Part shown: in pieces, positions 7,873-16,143 of the stretch
Numbering within the stretch: the stretch's first letter is position 1
Layout of the letters: every line of letters starts with the position of its first letter
Assembly (NCBI RefSeq): GCF_012275575.1
Contig: NZ_NPIH01000286.1
Location: 129,419-193,418, forward strand
DNA length: 64,000 bases
Direction: 5' to 3'
Origin: Paraburkholderia sp. SG-MS1
GTDB lineage: Bacteria; Pseudomonadota; Gammaproteobacteria; Burkholderiales; Burkholderiaceae
Notes under the pieces: model-generated
Database searches by the model: none
What the model saw: only the letters and a program-made list of their open reading frames with translations
What the model was told of the DNA's origin: nothing
Program-made: the position numbers and the translations under genes

Positions 7873-9429
7873 ATGTCCGGACGCACAGAGATGCAGACAC
7901 GCAACCGTATCTATCCGCCGGCCGACGAGACCGTTGACGTACTCGTGGTGGGCGCGGGCGGCGCGGGGCTCGCGGCGGCGATCGAGGCGGCCGAGGCTGG
8001 CGCGCGCGTCGTGCTGCTGGAAAAAAACGACGCGCCGGGTGGATCGACCTCGTGGTCGATCGGCTCCGTGAGCGCTTCGCAGACGCCGCATCAGCGCGCC
8101 CAGGGCATCGCGGACACGCCGCAAGCGCACTGGGAGGATATGCCCGGCTTCGCGGGCGATCTCGCCGGCCGTGACAACGACGCGCTGCGCCGCGTGTTGT
8201 GCGACGCGATGCCCGACACGTTCCAATGGCTGCTCGACAGCGGCATCCGGTTCATGGGACCGATGCCCGAGCCGCCGCATCGCGTGCCGCGCATGCACAA
8301 CGTGTTGCCGAATTCGCGTTCGTTCATCTATCACCTGTCGCGGCGCGCGCGCCGCTGTGGCGTGGACATTCGTGTCCGTGCGCGTGTGACGGAGCTGGTG
8401 CTGGAGGAGGACGGAGTACGGGGCGTGCTCGTCGACAGCGAGAGCGAAGGCGGCCCGACCCGGCGTATCGATGCCCGCGGCGGGGTGATTCTCGCCGCGG
8501 GCGATTTCACCAACAGCCCCGAACTGAAGGCGCGTTTCATGGGACCGCAGGAAGCCAAGGTCGCCGCGGTGAATCCGACCGCCACCGGCGACGGCCAGCG
8601 CATGGCCGAGCGCTGCGGCGCGCAGATCGTCAATGGCGAGCTCGCGCTCGGCCCGGAGATCCGCTTCATCGCACCGGCGAAGGAGAATTTCGTACGCCGT
8701 CTGCCGCCGTGGCGTTCGCTGGCCGCGCTCATGCAATGGTCGATGAAACATGTTCCCGATGTGATCCTGCGGCCGTTCCTCATGAAGTTCCTGACCACTG
8801 CGCTCGCACCCGCACTCGCGCTGTTCGAAGACGGCGCGCTGCTCGTCAACGCGCGTGGCGAACGTTTCTGCGACGAGTCCGACAGGCCCGCGTACCGCTT
8901 GCCCGATCAGCCGGGTGGCGCGGGCTATATCGTCATCGACGGCCGTATCGCCGAGCGCTATTCCCGCTGGCCGCATTTCATTTCGACCGCGCCGGGTGTC
9001 GCCTACGCGTATCTGGCCGATTACCGGCGCAACCGTCCGGATATTTATCGCGAGGCCGATACCGTCGAAGGGCTCGCGCGCATCACGGGGATGGACGCCC
9101 ACGCACTGGGCGCGAGCATCGCGGGCGCGTCGTCGGGCGTGACTTCACTCGCACGTGCGCCGTTCATCGCGCTCGGGCCGGTGCGCGCGGTGTTCGTGCA
9201 TAGCGAAGGGGGCTTGCGGGTCGACACTCAACACCACGTGATCGACGTATCCGGGCAGCCGATTGCGGGTTTATTTGCCGCTGGTTCGACGGGGCAGGGC
9301 GGTTTGCTGCTGAAGGGGCACGGGCACCATCTCGCGTGGGCATTCGCTTCGGGGCGGCGCGCTGGACGTCTTGCCGCGGCGGCCTCGCGCCGACCTTCGG
9401 AGCGGACCACTACGGTCCAAACGGCATGA
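7873..9429 (+). CDS. FAD-dependent oxidoreductase, fumarate reductase/ketosteroid dehydrogenase-like
   Basis: A 518-residue flavoprotein with the dinucleotide-binding motif GAGGAG (27-32) followed by a ULLEK-type strand end. It continues as a fumarate-reductase/KstD-type enzyme, with a second FAD contact region near the C-terminus (AAGSTGQGGLLLKGHGHHLAWAF region). It has no heme motif and no Tat signal, so it is a soluble cytoplasmic enzyme that probably introduces or reduces a C=C bond next to a carbonyl. The start ATG immediately follows the SDR stop codon; an in-frame ATG at 7891 is an alternative. It closes the operon that starts with the ABC transporter. Substrate unknown. Confidence 0.82.
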   Translation: MSGRTEMQTRNRIYPPADETVDVLVVGAGGAGLAAAIEAAEAGARVVLLEKNDAPGGSTSWSIGSVSASQTPHQRAQGIADTPQAHWEDMPGFAGDLAGRDNDALRRVLCDAMPDTFQWLLDSGIRFMGPMPEPPHRVPRMHNVLPNSRSFIYHLSRRARRCGVDIRVRARVTELVLEEDGVRGVLVDSESEGGPTRRIDARGGVILAAGDFTNSPELKARFMGPQEAKVAAVNPTATGDGQRMAERCGAQIVNGELALGPEIRFIAPAKENFVRRLPPWRSLAALMQWSMKHVPDVILRPFLMKFLTTALAPALALFEDGALLVNARGERFCDESDRPAYRLPDQPGGAGYIVIDGRIAERYSRWPHFISTAPGVAYAYLADYRRNRPDIYREADTVEGLARITGMDAHALGASIAGASSGVTSLARAPFIALGPVRAVFVHSEGGLRVDTQHHVIDVSGQPIAGLFAAGSTGQGGLLLKGHGHHLAWAFASGRRAGRLAAAASRRPSERTTTVQTA

Positions 9430-9446
9430 GGGCCGTCATGGACCCA

Positions 9447-10451
9447 TCAGGTTTCGACGCTTTGCATCGGAAGGTCGTCGAATTCGACCCGCACGGGTGC
9501 GGGCGTATCGAGCGGCGACATCGAACGCACGCCTTGCCACGCGTTGCTGCCGATCAGTGTGCGCACGACGTGCTTGAGTTCGTCGCGCACGATCGCCGCG
9601 GCTTGCGACAACTTTTCCGGCCCGAGCGCGTACAGGTAATTGCGACGCACCATTTCGGCGTCCGAGATGCGCAGGCAGCGCCATTGCTCGGGTGCATTCT
9701 GCAGCGCATACACCGCGGCCATCGGTTTGATCGTTGCGCCGATACCATCGGCCACGCAGTGCATCAGCAGCGGCAGCGAATCGATTTCCGCCACTGCGTC
9801 CACGGTCAGGTTCACGCGGTCGAACTCGAGCGTGATGCGCCGGCGCAGGCCGTGTCCGGGGCTAGGCAAGATCAGCGGCAACTTCGCCAGTTCGTGCAGC
9901 GTGATGTCGTTGCGGTGTGGCGAGATCATCTGGCTGTCACGCGGCAGGATGACGAACAGTTCTTCCTCAGCCAGCAGTTCAACCGTGAGATCGAGCGCGG
10001 CCGTCGTGCTGAACAGGATCGCGAGGTCGAGTTCGCCGAGGCGGGTCATATGTTCGAGGTGGCCCGAGAGCGCCTCGACGACATTGAGCACGATGCCGGG
10101 AAATTTCGCGTTCAGATGCTTGATGAGCGGCAAGCCGAGCGCGCACACCGTGGTCGGCGCCATGCCGAGATTGACGCGGCCGCTCACGTTCGAATGCTCG
10201 CGGCGCGCGACCGATACCGCCTGATCGAGCTGACGCAGGATGAAGCACGCATGATGGTAAAGCGCTTCGCCGTTTTCGGTCGGCCTCACGCCGCGCGACG
10301 AGCGCACGAGAAGCGGCTTGCCGACTTCGTCTTCGAGCCGGGTCATTTGCTGGCTCAGCGCGGGTTGCGCGATGAACAGTTGCCGCGACGCTTTCGACAG
10401 GCTTCCGCTCTCGACGATCTGCACGAAGTACTTCAACTGACGCATGTCCAT
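9447..10451 (-). CDS. LysR-family transcriptional regulator (Nac-like)
   Basis: This 334-residue LysR protein has the N-terminal winged helix-turn-helix (MDMRQLKYFVQIVESGSLS, then the QPALSQQMTRLE recognition helix) and a full substrate-binding domain. The start chosen is the ATG at 10451 because AGGGA sits six bases before it; the frame is open to 10577 but without conserved residues. It converges on the operon ending at 9429 and diverges from a second, related LysR gene 60 bases away. Both have the same effector-domain core motif (VEALSGHL). It could regulate either the 2-9429 operon or tcuAB; the position alone does not decide. Confidence 0.88.
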   Translation of the reverse strand: MDMRQLKYFVQIVESGSLSKASRQLFIAQPALSQQMTRLEDEVGKPLLVRSSRGVRPTENGEALYHHACFILRQLDQAVSVARREHSNVSGRVNLGMAPTTVCALGLPLIKHLNAKFPGIVLNVVEALSGHLEHMTRLGELDLAILFSTTAALDLTVELLAEEELFVILPRDSQMISPHRNDITLHELAKLPLILPSPGHGLRRRITLEFDRVNLTVDAVAEIDSLPLLMHCVADGIGATIKPMAAVYALQNAPEQWRCLRISDAEMVRRNYLYALGPEKLSQAAAIVRDELKHVVRTLIGSNAWQGVRSMSPLDTPAPVRVEFDDLPMQSVET

Positions 10452-10462
10452 GTGTGATCCCT

Positions 10463-10487
10463 GTGCGGAGCAGCGAGTGTTCCGCAC
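10463..10487. promoter_or_regulatory. Inverted repeat between two divergent LysR genes (candidate LysR operator)
   Basis: GTGCGG (10463-10468) and CCGCAC (10482-10487) form a perfect 6-bp inverted repeat with a 13-base spacer. They lie in the 60-base gap between the two divergent regulator starts. LysR proteins bind interrupted dyads of this kind at their own promoters, so this is a plausible autoregulatory site for one or both regulators. Direct evidence is only the symmetry and the position. Confidence 0.4.
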
Positions 10488-10511
10488 GTCTCCTTTACTG
10501 GACGTAACCCC

Positions 10512-11510
10512 ATGTCGATTGCAAGTCTGATTTTTGCAAATGAGGACCAGGTCGAACTGCCGATCGAACTTCGGCAATTGCGCTATTTCGTCCGTGCGGT
10601 GGAACTAGGAAGTATAAGGCGGGCCGCGTCCGAATTGGGAGTGGCGGTTTCCCTGCTCGGTCAGGATCTCGACAGGCTCGAAGCGCAACTGTCCACGCAG
10701 CTGTTGCGCCGCACGCGCGGCGGGCTGATTCCGACCGACGCCGGCTTCGCGTTTCTGCGCCACGCACAATTGACGCTGCAGCATGCCGTCGAAGCCGTGG
10801 AGGCAGCGCGGCAGAAGCGCCTCGTGGGACACGTGAGCGTCGGCCTGCCGCCGAGCACCGCCTCGGTACTCGGGGTGCCGCTCGTCATGGCGATGCGCGA
10901 GCGGCACCCCGAATTGCGCGTGCATCTCGTCGAAGCGCTGTCGGGACATCTGGCGGCGATGCTCGACGCGCGGCAGCTCGACCTGGCGCTGGTCGCGCGC
11001 GGCAACGCCACGCGGCGCTGGCGTGTCCGTCCGTTGATCGACGAGCGTGTGTATCTGCTCGGCCGCGCGGACTTGCCGGGCTTTCCCGCGGTGGAGACGT
11101 TAAGTCTCGCCGACCTCGGCGATCTGCCGCTGGTGATGCCGAGCGGCTCGCACGGTTTGCGCGCGTTGCTCGATCTTGCGTTCGAGCGCGCGGGTGTGCA
11201 GCCTCATATCGCGCTTGAAATCGACGGTCTCGCGTTGCTGATGGACGCCGTGTGCGCGGGCCTCGGCGCCACACTGCAGCCCGGTTCCGTGGTGTGCCGT
11301 GAACCAGGCCGCCCGTTGCGGGCCTTGCTGATCGCCGACCCGAATGCGCGCCGGCAAACGTTGATCGCGAGCCAGTCCGAGGATGAACTATCGCCCGCCG
11401 CGCTCGCCACCCGGGTCGTGATCGCGGATGTCGCGCGCGAACTCGCGGTGGCCGGACGCTGGCCTGGCACCACCCTGCACGAACTGAACACGGGAAGCGA
11501 CGAACCATGA
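10512..11510 (+). CDS. LysR-family regulator upstream of tcuAB (TcuR-like)
   Basis: A 332-residue LysR regulator with an N-terminal HTH (ELRQLRYFVRAVELGSI, then the VSLLGQDLDRLEAQL recognition region) and a C-terminal effector domain. Its stop overlaps the tcuA start by four bases (ATGA at 11507-11510), so it is cotranscribed with and coupled to the genes it probably controls. In Salmonella a LysR activator, TcuR, governs tricarballylate use; this position is consistent with the same role, but the identity is inferred from context. It resembles the divergent LysR at 9447, so the pair may be an old duplication. The N-terminus is about twelve residues longer than usual before the HTH. Confidence 0.85.
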   Translation: MSIASLIFANEDQVELPIELRQLRYFVRAVELGSIRRAASELGVAVSLLGQDLDRLEAQLSTQLLRRTRGGLIPTDAGFAFLRHAQLTLQHAVEAVEAARQKRLVGHVSVGLPPSTASVLGVPLVMAMRERHPELRVHLVEALSGHLAAMLDARQLDLALVARGNATRRWRVRPLIDERVYLLGRADLPGFPAVETLSLADLGDLPLVMPSGSHGLRALLDLAFERAGVQPHIALEIDGLALLMDAVCAGLGATLQPGSVVCREPGRPLRALLIADPNARRQTLIASQSEDELSPAALATRVVIADVARELAVAGRWPGTTLHELNTGSDEP

Positions 11511-12910
11511 TCGATGTGCTGGTAATCGGCGGCGGCAATGCCGCGTTGTGCGCCGCCTTGATGGCGCGCGAAGCGGGCGCGAGCGTGCTGCTTCTCGAAG
11601 CCGCGCCGCGTGAATGGCGCGGCGGCAATTCGATGCATACGCGCAATCTGCGCTGTATGCACGACGCTCCGCAGGACGTGCTGGTCGATGCCTATCCGGA
11701 AGAAGAGTTCTGGCAGGACCTCCTGAAAGTCACCGGCGGCGCGACCGATGAAAAGCTGGCGCGGCTGGTGATCCGCGCGTCGTCGACCTGCCGGCCCTGG
11801 ATGCGCCGGCACGGTGTGCGTTTTCAGCCGTCGTTGTCGGGCGCACTGCACACGGCGCGGACCAACGCGTTCTTCATGGGCGGAGGCAAGGCGCTCGTCA
11901 ACGCCTACTATCGCAGTGCCGAAGCGCTTGGCGTGCGCATCCGCTATGACGCGCGCGTGGAGGGGCTGCAATTGCGCGATGGCCAGTTCCTCGCGGCGTG
12001 GGTGGGCGATGAGCGTATCGAGGCCCGCAGTTGCGTGCTCGCCGCCGGAGGCTTCGAATCGAATCGCGAATGGTTGTGCGACGCGTGGGGCCGCAATGCG
12101 GCGGGGGAATGGCCCGCCGACAACTTCATCATCCGGGGCACGCGCTTCAATACGGGAACGTTGTTGCGCTTCATGAAGGAGGCTGGCGCCGACATGATCG
12201 GCGATCCGACCCAGGCGCACATGGTGGCGGTCGACGCGCGTGCGCCGCTCTATGATGGCGGCATCTGCACGCGTATCGATTGCGTGTCGCTCGGCGTCGT
12301 GGTGAACCGCGACGCCGAGCGCTTCTACGACGAAGGCGAGGATTTCTGGCCGAAGCGCTACGCGATCTGGGGCCGGCTCGTCGCGCAGCAACCTGGCCAG
12401 GTTGCGTATTCGGTTATCGACGCGAAGGCCGTGGGACGTTTCATGCCACCGGTATTTCCCGGTACGAAGGCGGAGTCGCTGCCGCAACTGGCGCGCGCGC
12501 TCGGCCTCGATGAAGCGCGTTTCATGCGGACGATAAACGCTTACAACGACGCATGCCGTCCGGGCAGCTTCAATCACACCGTACTCGACGATTGCACGAC
12601 AGCCGGACTTGCACCGCCGAAGACGCACTGGGCCCGGCCCATCGACACGCCGCCGTTCTTCGGCTACGCGCTGCGGCCCGGCGTGACGTTCACCTACCTG
12701 GGACTTAAGGTTGACGACACAGCGGCGGTGCGTTTCGGCGGCGAGCCGAGTGCGAATCTCTTCGTCGCGGGCGAAATGATGGCCGGCAATGTGCTCGGCA
12801 AGGGATATACAGCCGGAGTCGGCATGAGCATCGGCACGGCGTTTGGCCGCATCGCCGGCACTCACGCTGCGCGGGCCGCATTGGAGGAGCGTCGACATGC
12901 AGCAGCTTGA
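11507..12910 (+). CDS. tcuA: FAD-dependent tricarballylate dehydrogenase TcuA
   Basis: A 467-residue flavoprotein with an N-terminal FAD motif GGGNAALCAA right after strand MIDVLVI. The GGNSMHTRN block and the C-terminal AGEMMAGNVLGKGYTAG segment are characteristic of TcuA. It oxidises tricarballylate (a citrate analogue and aconitase inhibitor) to cis-aconitate and passes electrons to TcuB. Length matches the family. tcuB begins inside its last codons. It shares the fumarate-reductase fold with the protein at 7873 but is clearly a different subfamily. No tcuC-type transporter gene is adjacent. Confidence 0.88.
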   Translation: MIDVLVIGGGNAALCAALMAREAGASVLLLEAAPREWRGGNSMHTRNLRCMHDAPQDVLVDAYPEEEFWQDLLKVTGGATDEKLARLVIRASSTCRPWMRRHGVRFQPSLSGALHTARTNAFFMGGGKALVNAYYRSAEALGVRIRYDARVEGLQLRDGQFLAAWVGDERIEARSCVLAAGGFESNREWLCDAWGRNAAGEWPADNFIIRGTRFNTGTLLRFMKEAGADMIGDPTQAHMVAVDARAPLYDGGICTRIDCVSLGVVVNRDAERFYDEGEDFWPKRYAIWGRLVAQQPGQVAYSVIDAKAVGRFMPPVFPGTKAESLPQLARALGLDEARFMRTINAYNDACRPGSFNHTVLDDCTTAGLAPPKTHWARPIDTPPFFGYALRPGVTFTYLGLKVDDTAAVRFGGEPSANLFVAGEMMAGNVLGKGYTAGVGMSIGTAFGRIAGTHAARAALEERRHAAA

Positions 12911-14072
12911 AGCGTTGACCCGTGAAGCCGCCGCGCTGGGCGAGGGTAAGGCGATGGTGATCCCGATCCATGCGTTGTCCGGTGGTGAGGCCGAAGTCGC
13001 GCGCGTTTTGCAGATCTGCAATGCGTGCCGTTATTGCGAAGGCTTTTGCGCGGTCTTTCCTGCGATGACGCGCCGGCTCGAATTCGGCAAGGCCGACATT
13101 CACTATCTGGCCAATCTCTGCCACAACTGCGGAGCGTGTCTGCATGCGTGTCAGTACGCACCGCCGCACGAATTCGCCGTCAACGTGCCGCGCTCGATGG
13201 CGCAAGTCCGCTTGACCACTTACACGGATTACGCGTGGCCGTCCGCGTTCGGTGCGCTGTACAAGCGCAACGGCCTCGTGCTTGCGCTCGCGCTGGTGCT
13301 CGGCTTCACACTGTTCATGACGTTGGGACTGGCCGCGAACGGCACGCTCTGGGGCGCCGTGAACGGCAGCTTCTACGCGATCTTCCCGCATAACCTGCTG
13401 GTCGCGCTATTCGCGCCTGTGTTCGTGTTCGCGGCGCTCGCGCTCGGTGTCGGCGTACGCCGCTTCTGGCGGCAGGAGGAGGTTGGTTCGCCGTCCGGCG
13501 CCGCATTGAGTGAGGCCGCGCATGACGTGTTGTCGCTCAAGTACCTGGACGGCGGGCACGGAGAGGGATGCAACAACGCGGACGATGCCTTCACGCAAGC
13601 ACGCAGACGCTTTCATCACCTCACGTTTTACGGCTTCATGTTGTGTTTCGCCGCGACGTCGGTCGCCACGTTGTATCACTATGTTATGGGATGGTCCGCG
13701 CCGTATGACTTCGTCAGCTTGCCGAAGTTGCTGGGCATGTCGGGCGGGATTCTGCTGGTGGTGGGCACGGCAGGGCTCTTCGTGCTGAATCTGCGACGCC
13801 ATCCGCTGCAGCAGGACCTCGCACAGCGTCCGATGGATCGTGGCTTCATTGCGCTGCTGTTCCTTACCGCGGCGAGCGGCCTCGTGTTGATGCTGACGAA
13901 AGCTTCTGCCGCGCTGCCATTGGCGCTGTGCGTCCACCTCGGTTGCGTGATGGCGCTGTTCGCGACGATGCCCTACGGCAAGTTTGCGCACGGCATTTTC
14001 CGGTGCGCGGCGTTGCTGAAGTGGTCGATCGAACGGCGTCGGCCGAACCGGCTGCAACTTGGGGATGATTGA
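12897..14072 (+). CDS. tcuB: TcuB: membrane iron-sulfur/heme electron-transfer partner of tricarballylate dehydrogenase
   Basis: A 391-residue protein. Two CxxCxxCxxxC clusters (Cys41/44/47/51 and Cys75/78/81/85) are typical 4Fe-4S ligands. They are followed by about six membrane helices from residue 120 onward, carrying several His residues suitable for heme. TcuB reoxidises the TcuA flavin and delivers electrons to the quinone pool. The start is the ATG at 12897 with a GGAGGAG ribosome-binding site; the open frame further upstream only shadows tcuA. It overlaps tcuA by 14 bases. Length is close to that of the Salmonella protein. Confidence 0.88.
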   Translation: MQQLEALTREAAALGEGKAMVIPIHALSGGEAEVARVLQICNACRYCEGFCAVFPAMTRRLEFGKADIHYLANLCHNCGACLHACQYAPPHEFAVNVPRSMAQVRLTTYTDYAWPSAFGALYKRNGLVLALALVLGFTLFMTLGLAANGTLWGAVNGSFYAIFPHNLLVALFAPVFVFAALALGVGVRRFWRQEEVGSPSGAALSEAAHDVLSLKYLDGGHGEGCNNADDAFTQARRRFHHLTFYGFMLCFAATSVATLYHYVMGWSAPYDFVSLPKLLGMSGGILLVVGTAGLFVLNLRRHPLQQDLAQRPMDRGFIALLFLTAASGLVLMLTKASAALPLALCVHLGCVMALFATMPYGKFAHGIFRCAALLKWSIERRRPNRLQLGDD

Positions 14073-14222
14073 CGGGGTACGCCTCTGCGCTCTTCTCAAG
14101 CGCGAGGACGCGAGTGCCGCAACCTCAGGAGACGTTCGAGCTTCGTTGCGCGCTGCGTTGTCACTCGACGACCCACCGCGCGAATGTCGCGTGCCGGAGC
14201 ATAGGGCCACGTTACGCCGCTT

Positions 14223-15023
14223 TCACGAACGCTCGGCCTCACCGTTTACCGCGGTCTCGACAGTCACGCGTTCGATGGCCTTGAACGGTGCGAGACGCGC
14301 CGGATCGGCGCTCGCCGATGTAATCAGACGCCAGTCGCGCTCGATAGGCGTCCAGTGTTGCTGACGTGCGCGGCCTAGTTTGTCGTCGTCGGCGAGCACG
14401 AAGATTTGTGCCGCCCGCTTGATGATGCAGTCCTTCAGATACGCCTGCTCCGCGCTGGCCTCACACAAGCCGAACTCGGCAACCACGCCGTCGGCGCCAA
14501 GGAACGCCTTGTCCACGCTCAGCCGGCTGAGTGTCAGTTCGGCAAGCGGTCCGAGCGTGCTCATGCTCGAACTGCGCAGGTCGCCGCCGATCAAGGTCAG
14601 GTGCACGCCAGGCGCATTGGCGAGCGTCATGACAGCGAGCAGGTTGTTGGTTACGATGCGCAGATCGAGCCGTGAGACCAGGTGCCGGGCCAGCGCGGCA
14701 CACGTCGTGCCGCCGTCGAGCAGCACCGTATCGCCGTCATGCACGTGGGCCGCCGCCGCCCTGGCAATGGCTTCCTTCTGTTCGCGCTGCGTCGCCTTGC
14801 GTTCCTCGAGCGACGCTTCCGGCTCGTGCGAGCCGATCAGCGCCGTTGCGCCGCCGTAAGTGCGCACTAGCCGGCGCTGGTTGGCGAGCGTCGTGAGGTC
14901 GCGCCGGATCGTCGCCTCCGATACGCCAAGGGCGACCCCGAGTTCTTCCACGTTGGCGTCGCGGGTCAGGATGAGATCGAGGATCGCGCGGTGGCGCTCG
15001 GACGCTTTCATGTTTTTCGTCAT
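14223..15023 (-). CDS. DeoR-family transcriptional regulator
   Basis: A 266-residue DeoR/GlpR repressor. The N-terminal HTH has the DeoR signature (VEELGVALGVSEATIRRDLTTL, about residues 24-45) and the C-terminal sugar-phosphate-sensing domain shows DGGTTCAALARHL and VTNNL. These regulators respond to phosphorylated intermediates. It is the last gene of a co-oriented block with pdxA2, the DUF1537 kinase and a permease, 55 bases after pdxA2. A 4-phosphorylated four-carbon acid is therefore the likely inducer. A second ATG at codon 5 is an alternative start. Candidate operators lie at 18419-18513 in front of the permease. Confidence 0.87.
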   Translation of the reverse strand: MTKNMKASERHRAILDLILTRDANVEELGVALGVSEATIRRDLTTLANQRRLVRTYGGATALIGSHEPEASLEERKATQREQKEAIARAAAAHVHDGDTVLLDGGTTCAALARHLVSRLDLRIVTNNLLAVMTLANAPGVHLTLIGGDLRSSSMSTLGPLAELTLSRLSVDKAFLGADGVVAEFGLCEASAEQAYLKDCIIKRAAQIFVLADDDKLGRARQQHWTPIERDWRLITSASADPARLAPFKAIERVTVETAVNGEAERS

Positions 15024-15078
15024 GCGTGAACAAGGCTGCCGATGTTACACCACGGCGTCGCGCGCCGACGCGAGGCAA

Positions 15079-16080
15079 TCACCCGCGGCGCGTTGCGAGT
15101 TCGGCGCCCTGGCGCAGTGCTTCGAGCAAGCTGCCTTCGTCGGCGATGCCCTTGCCCGCGATGTCGAATGCCGTGCCGTGATCCACCGACGTGCGGATCA
15201 CTTCGAGCCCGACCGTCACGTTCACGCCGGCTTCGAGTCCGAGCACCTTGACCGGGCCGTGCCCCTGGTCGTGATACATCGCGACGACGAGATCGAAGTC
15301 ACCACGGCCGGCGCGGAAAAACAGCGTATCGGCGGGCAGGGGGCCGGTCACGTCGAGGCCGCGCTCCTGCAATAGCTTGACGGCCGGAATGATTTTTTCC
15401 TCTTCTTCGCCGTAGCCGAAGAGACCGTTTTCGCCCGCGTGGGGGTTGATGCCGCACACGCCGATGCGCGGTCGCTCGATGCCCGCCTTGATCAGTGTGT
15501 CGTTGCCGCGCTCGATCGTGCGTTGCACGAGGCCGGGTTCGATCTTGCGGATCGCGTCGATGATGCCGATATGGGTCGTCACATGGATCACGCGCAGTTG
15601 CGGCGCGACCAGCATCATCGACACTTCGTCGACGCCCGTCAGGTGCGCGAGCATTTCCGTATGGCCCGGAAACTTGTGGCCACCGGCGTGCAGCGCTTCC
15701 TTGTTCAGCGGCGCCGTGCAGATCGCGTCGATCTGTTTGGCTTCGGCCAGTTCGACCGCGCGCGCGATATAGCGGTAAGCCGCGTCGCCCGCCACGGCCG
15801 ACAGCTTGCCGAACGGCATGTCGGCGGGAATCAGCCCGAGGTCGATACAGTCGATCGTTCCCTGTTCATAGCGCGCTTCGGACGCTTCCTTGATGCGCCG
15901 GATCTTCGCGCTGCCGCCGACAATCGCGTTCGCCTGTTCGAGCCGGCCCGCGTCACCGATCACGAGCGGACGGCATTGCTGATAGACGGTATCGTGAGTC
16001 AGGCTCTTGACGACGATTTCAGGACCGACGCCGGCGGCGTCGCCCATCGTGATGCCGATGACAGGAAGATAGTTGCTCAT
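15079..16080 (-). CDS. pdxA2: 4-hydroxythreonine-4-phosphate dehydrogenase paralog PdxA2 (four-carbon acid sugar pathway)
   Basis: A 333-residue member of the PdxA metal- and NAD-dependent dehydrogenase family. Recognisable parts are the GITMGDAAGVGPEI start, the His-containing GHTEMLAHLTG block and YHDQGHGPVK near the C-terminus, which supplies metal-binding His residues. The family oxidises a 4-phosphorylated 3-hydroxy acid, followed by decarboxylation. Next to a DUF1537 kinase it is known in Cupriavidus and others as the catabolic PdxA2 that makes dihydroxyacetone phosphate from phospho-D-threonate or phospho-D-erythronate, rather than the vitamin B6 enzyme. The start at 16080 aligns with the first conserved strand; an upstream ATG at 16131 is less likely. 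Confidence 0.87.
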   Translation of the reverse strand: MSNYLPVIGITMGDAAGVGPEIVVKSLTHDTVYQQCRPLVIGDAGRLEQANAIVGGSAKIRRIKEASEARYEQGTIDCIDLGLIPADMPFGKLSAVAGDAAYRYIARAVELAEAKQIDAICTAPLNKEALHAGGHKFPGHTEMLAHLTGVDEVSMMLVAPQLRVIHVTTHIGIIDAIRKIEPGLVQRTIERGNDTLIKAGIERPRIGVCGINPHAGENGLFGYGEEEEKIIPAVKLLQERGLDVTGPLPADTLFFRAGRGDFDLVVAMYHDQGHGPVKVLGLEAGVNVTVGLEVIRTSVDHGTAFDIAGKGIADEGSLLEALRQGAELATRRG

Positions 16081-16143
16081 GATGTTTTGCCCGAATCCTT
16101 GATTGCGTTTGTCTTGCGTACTCGATCGCATGAAGTGCGGCGA

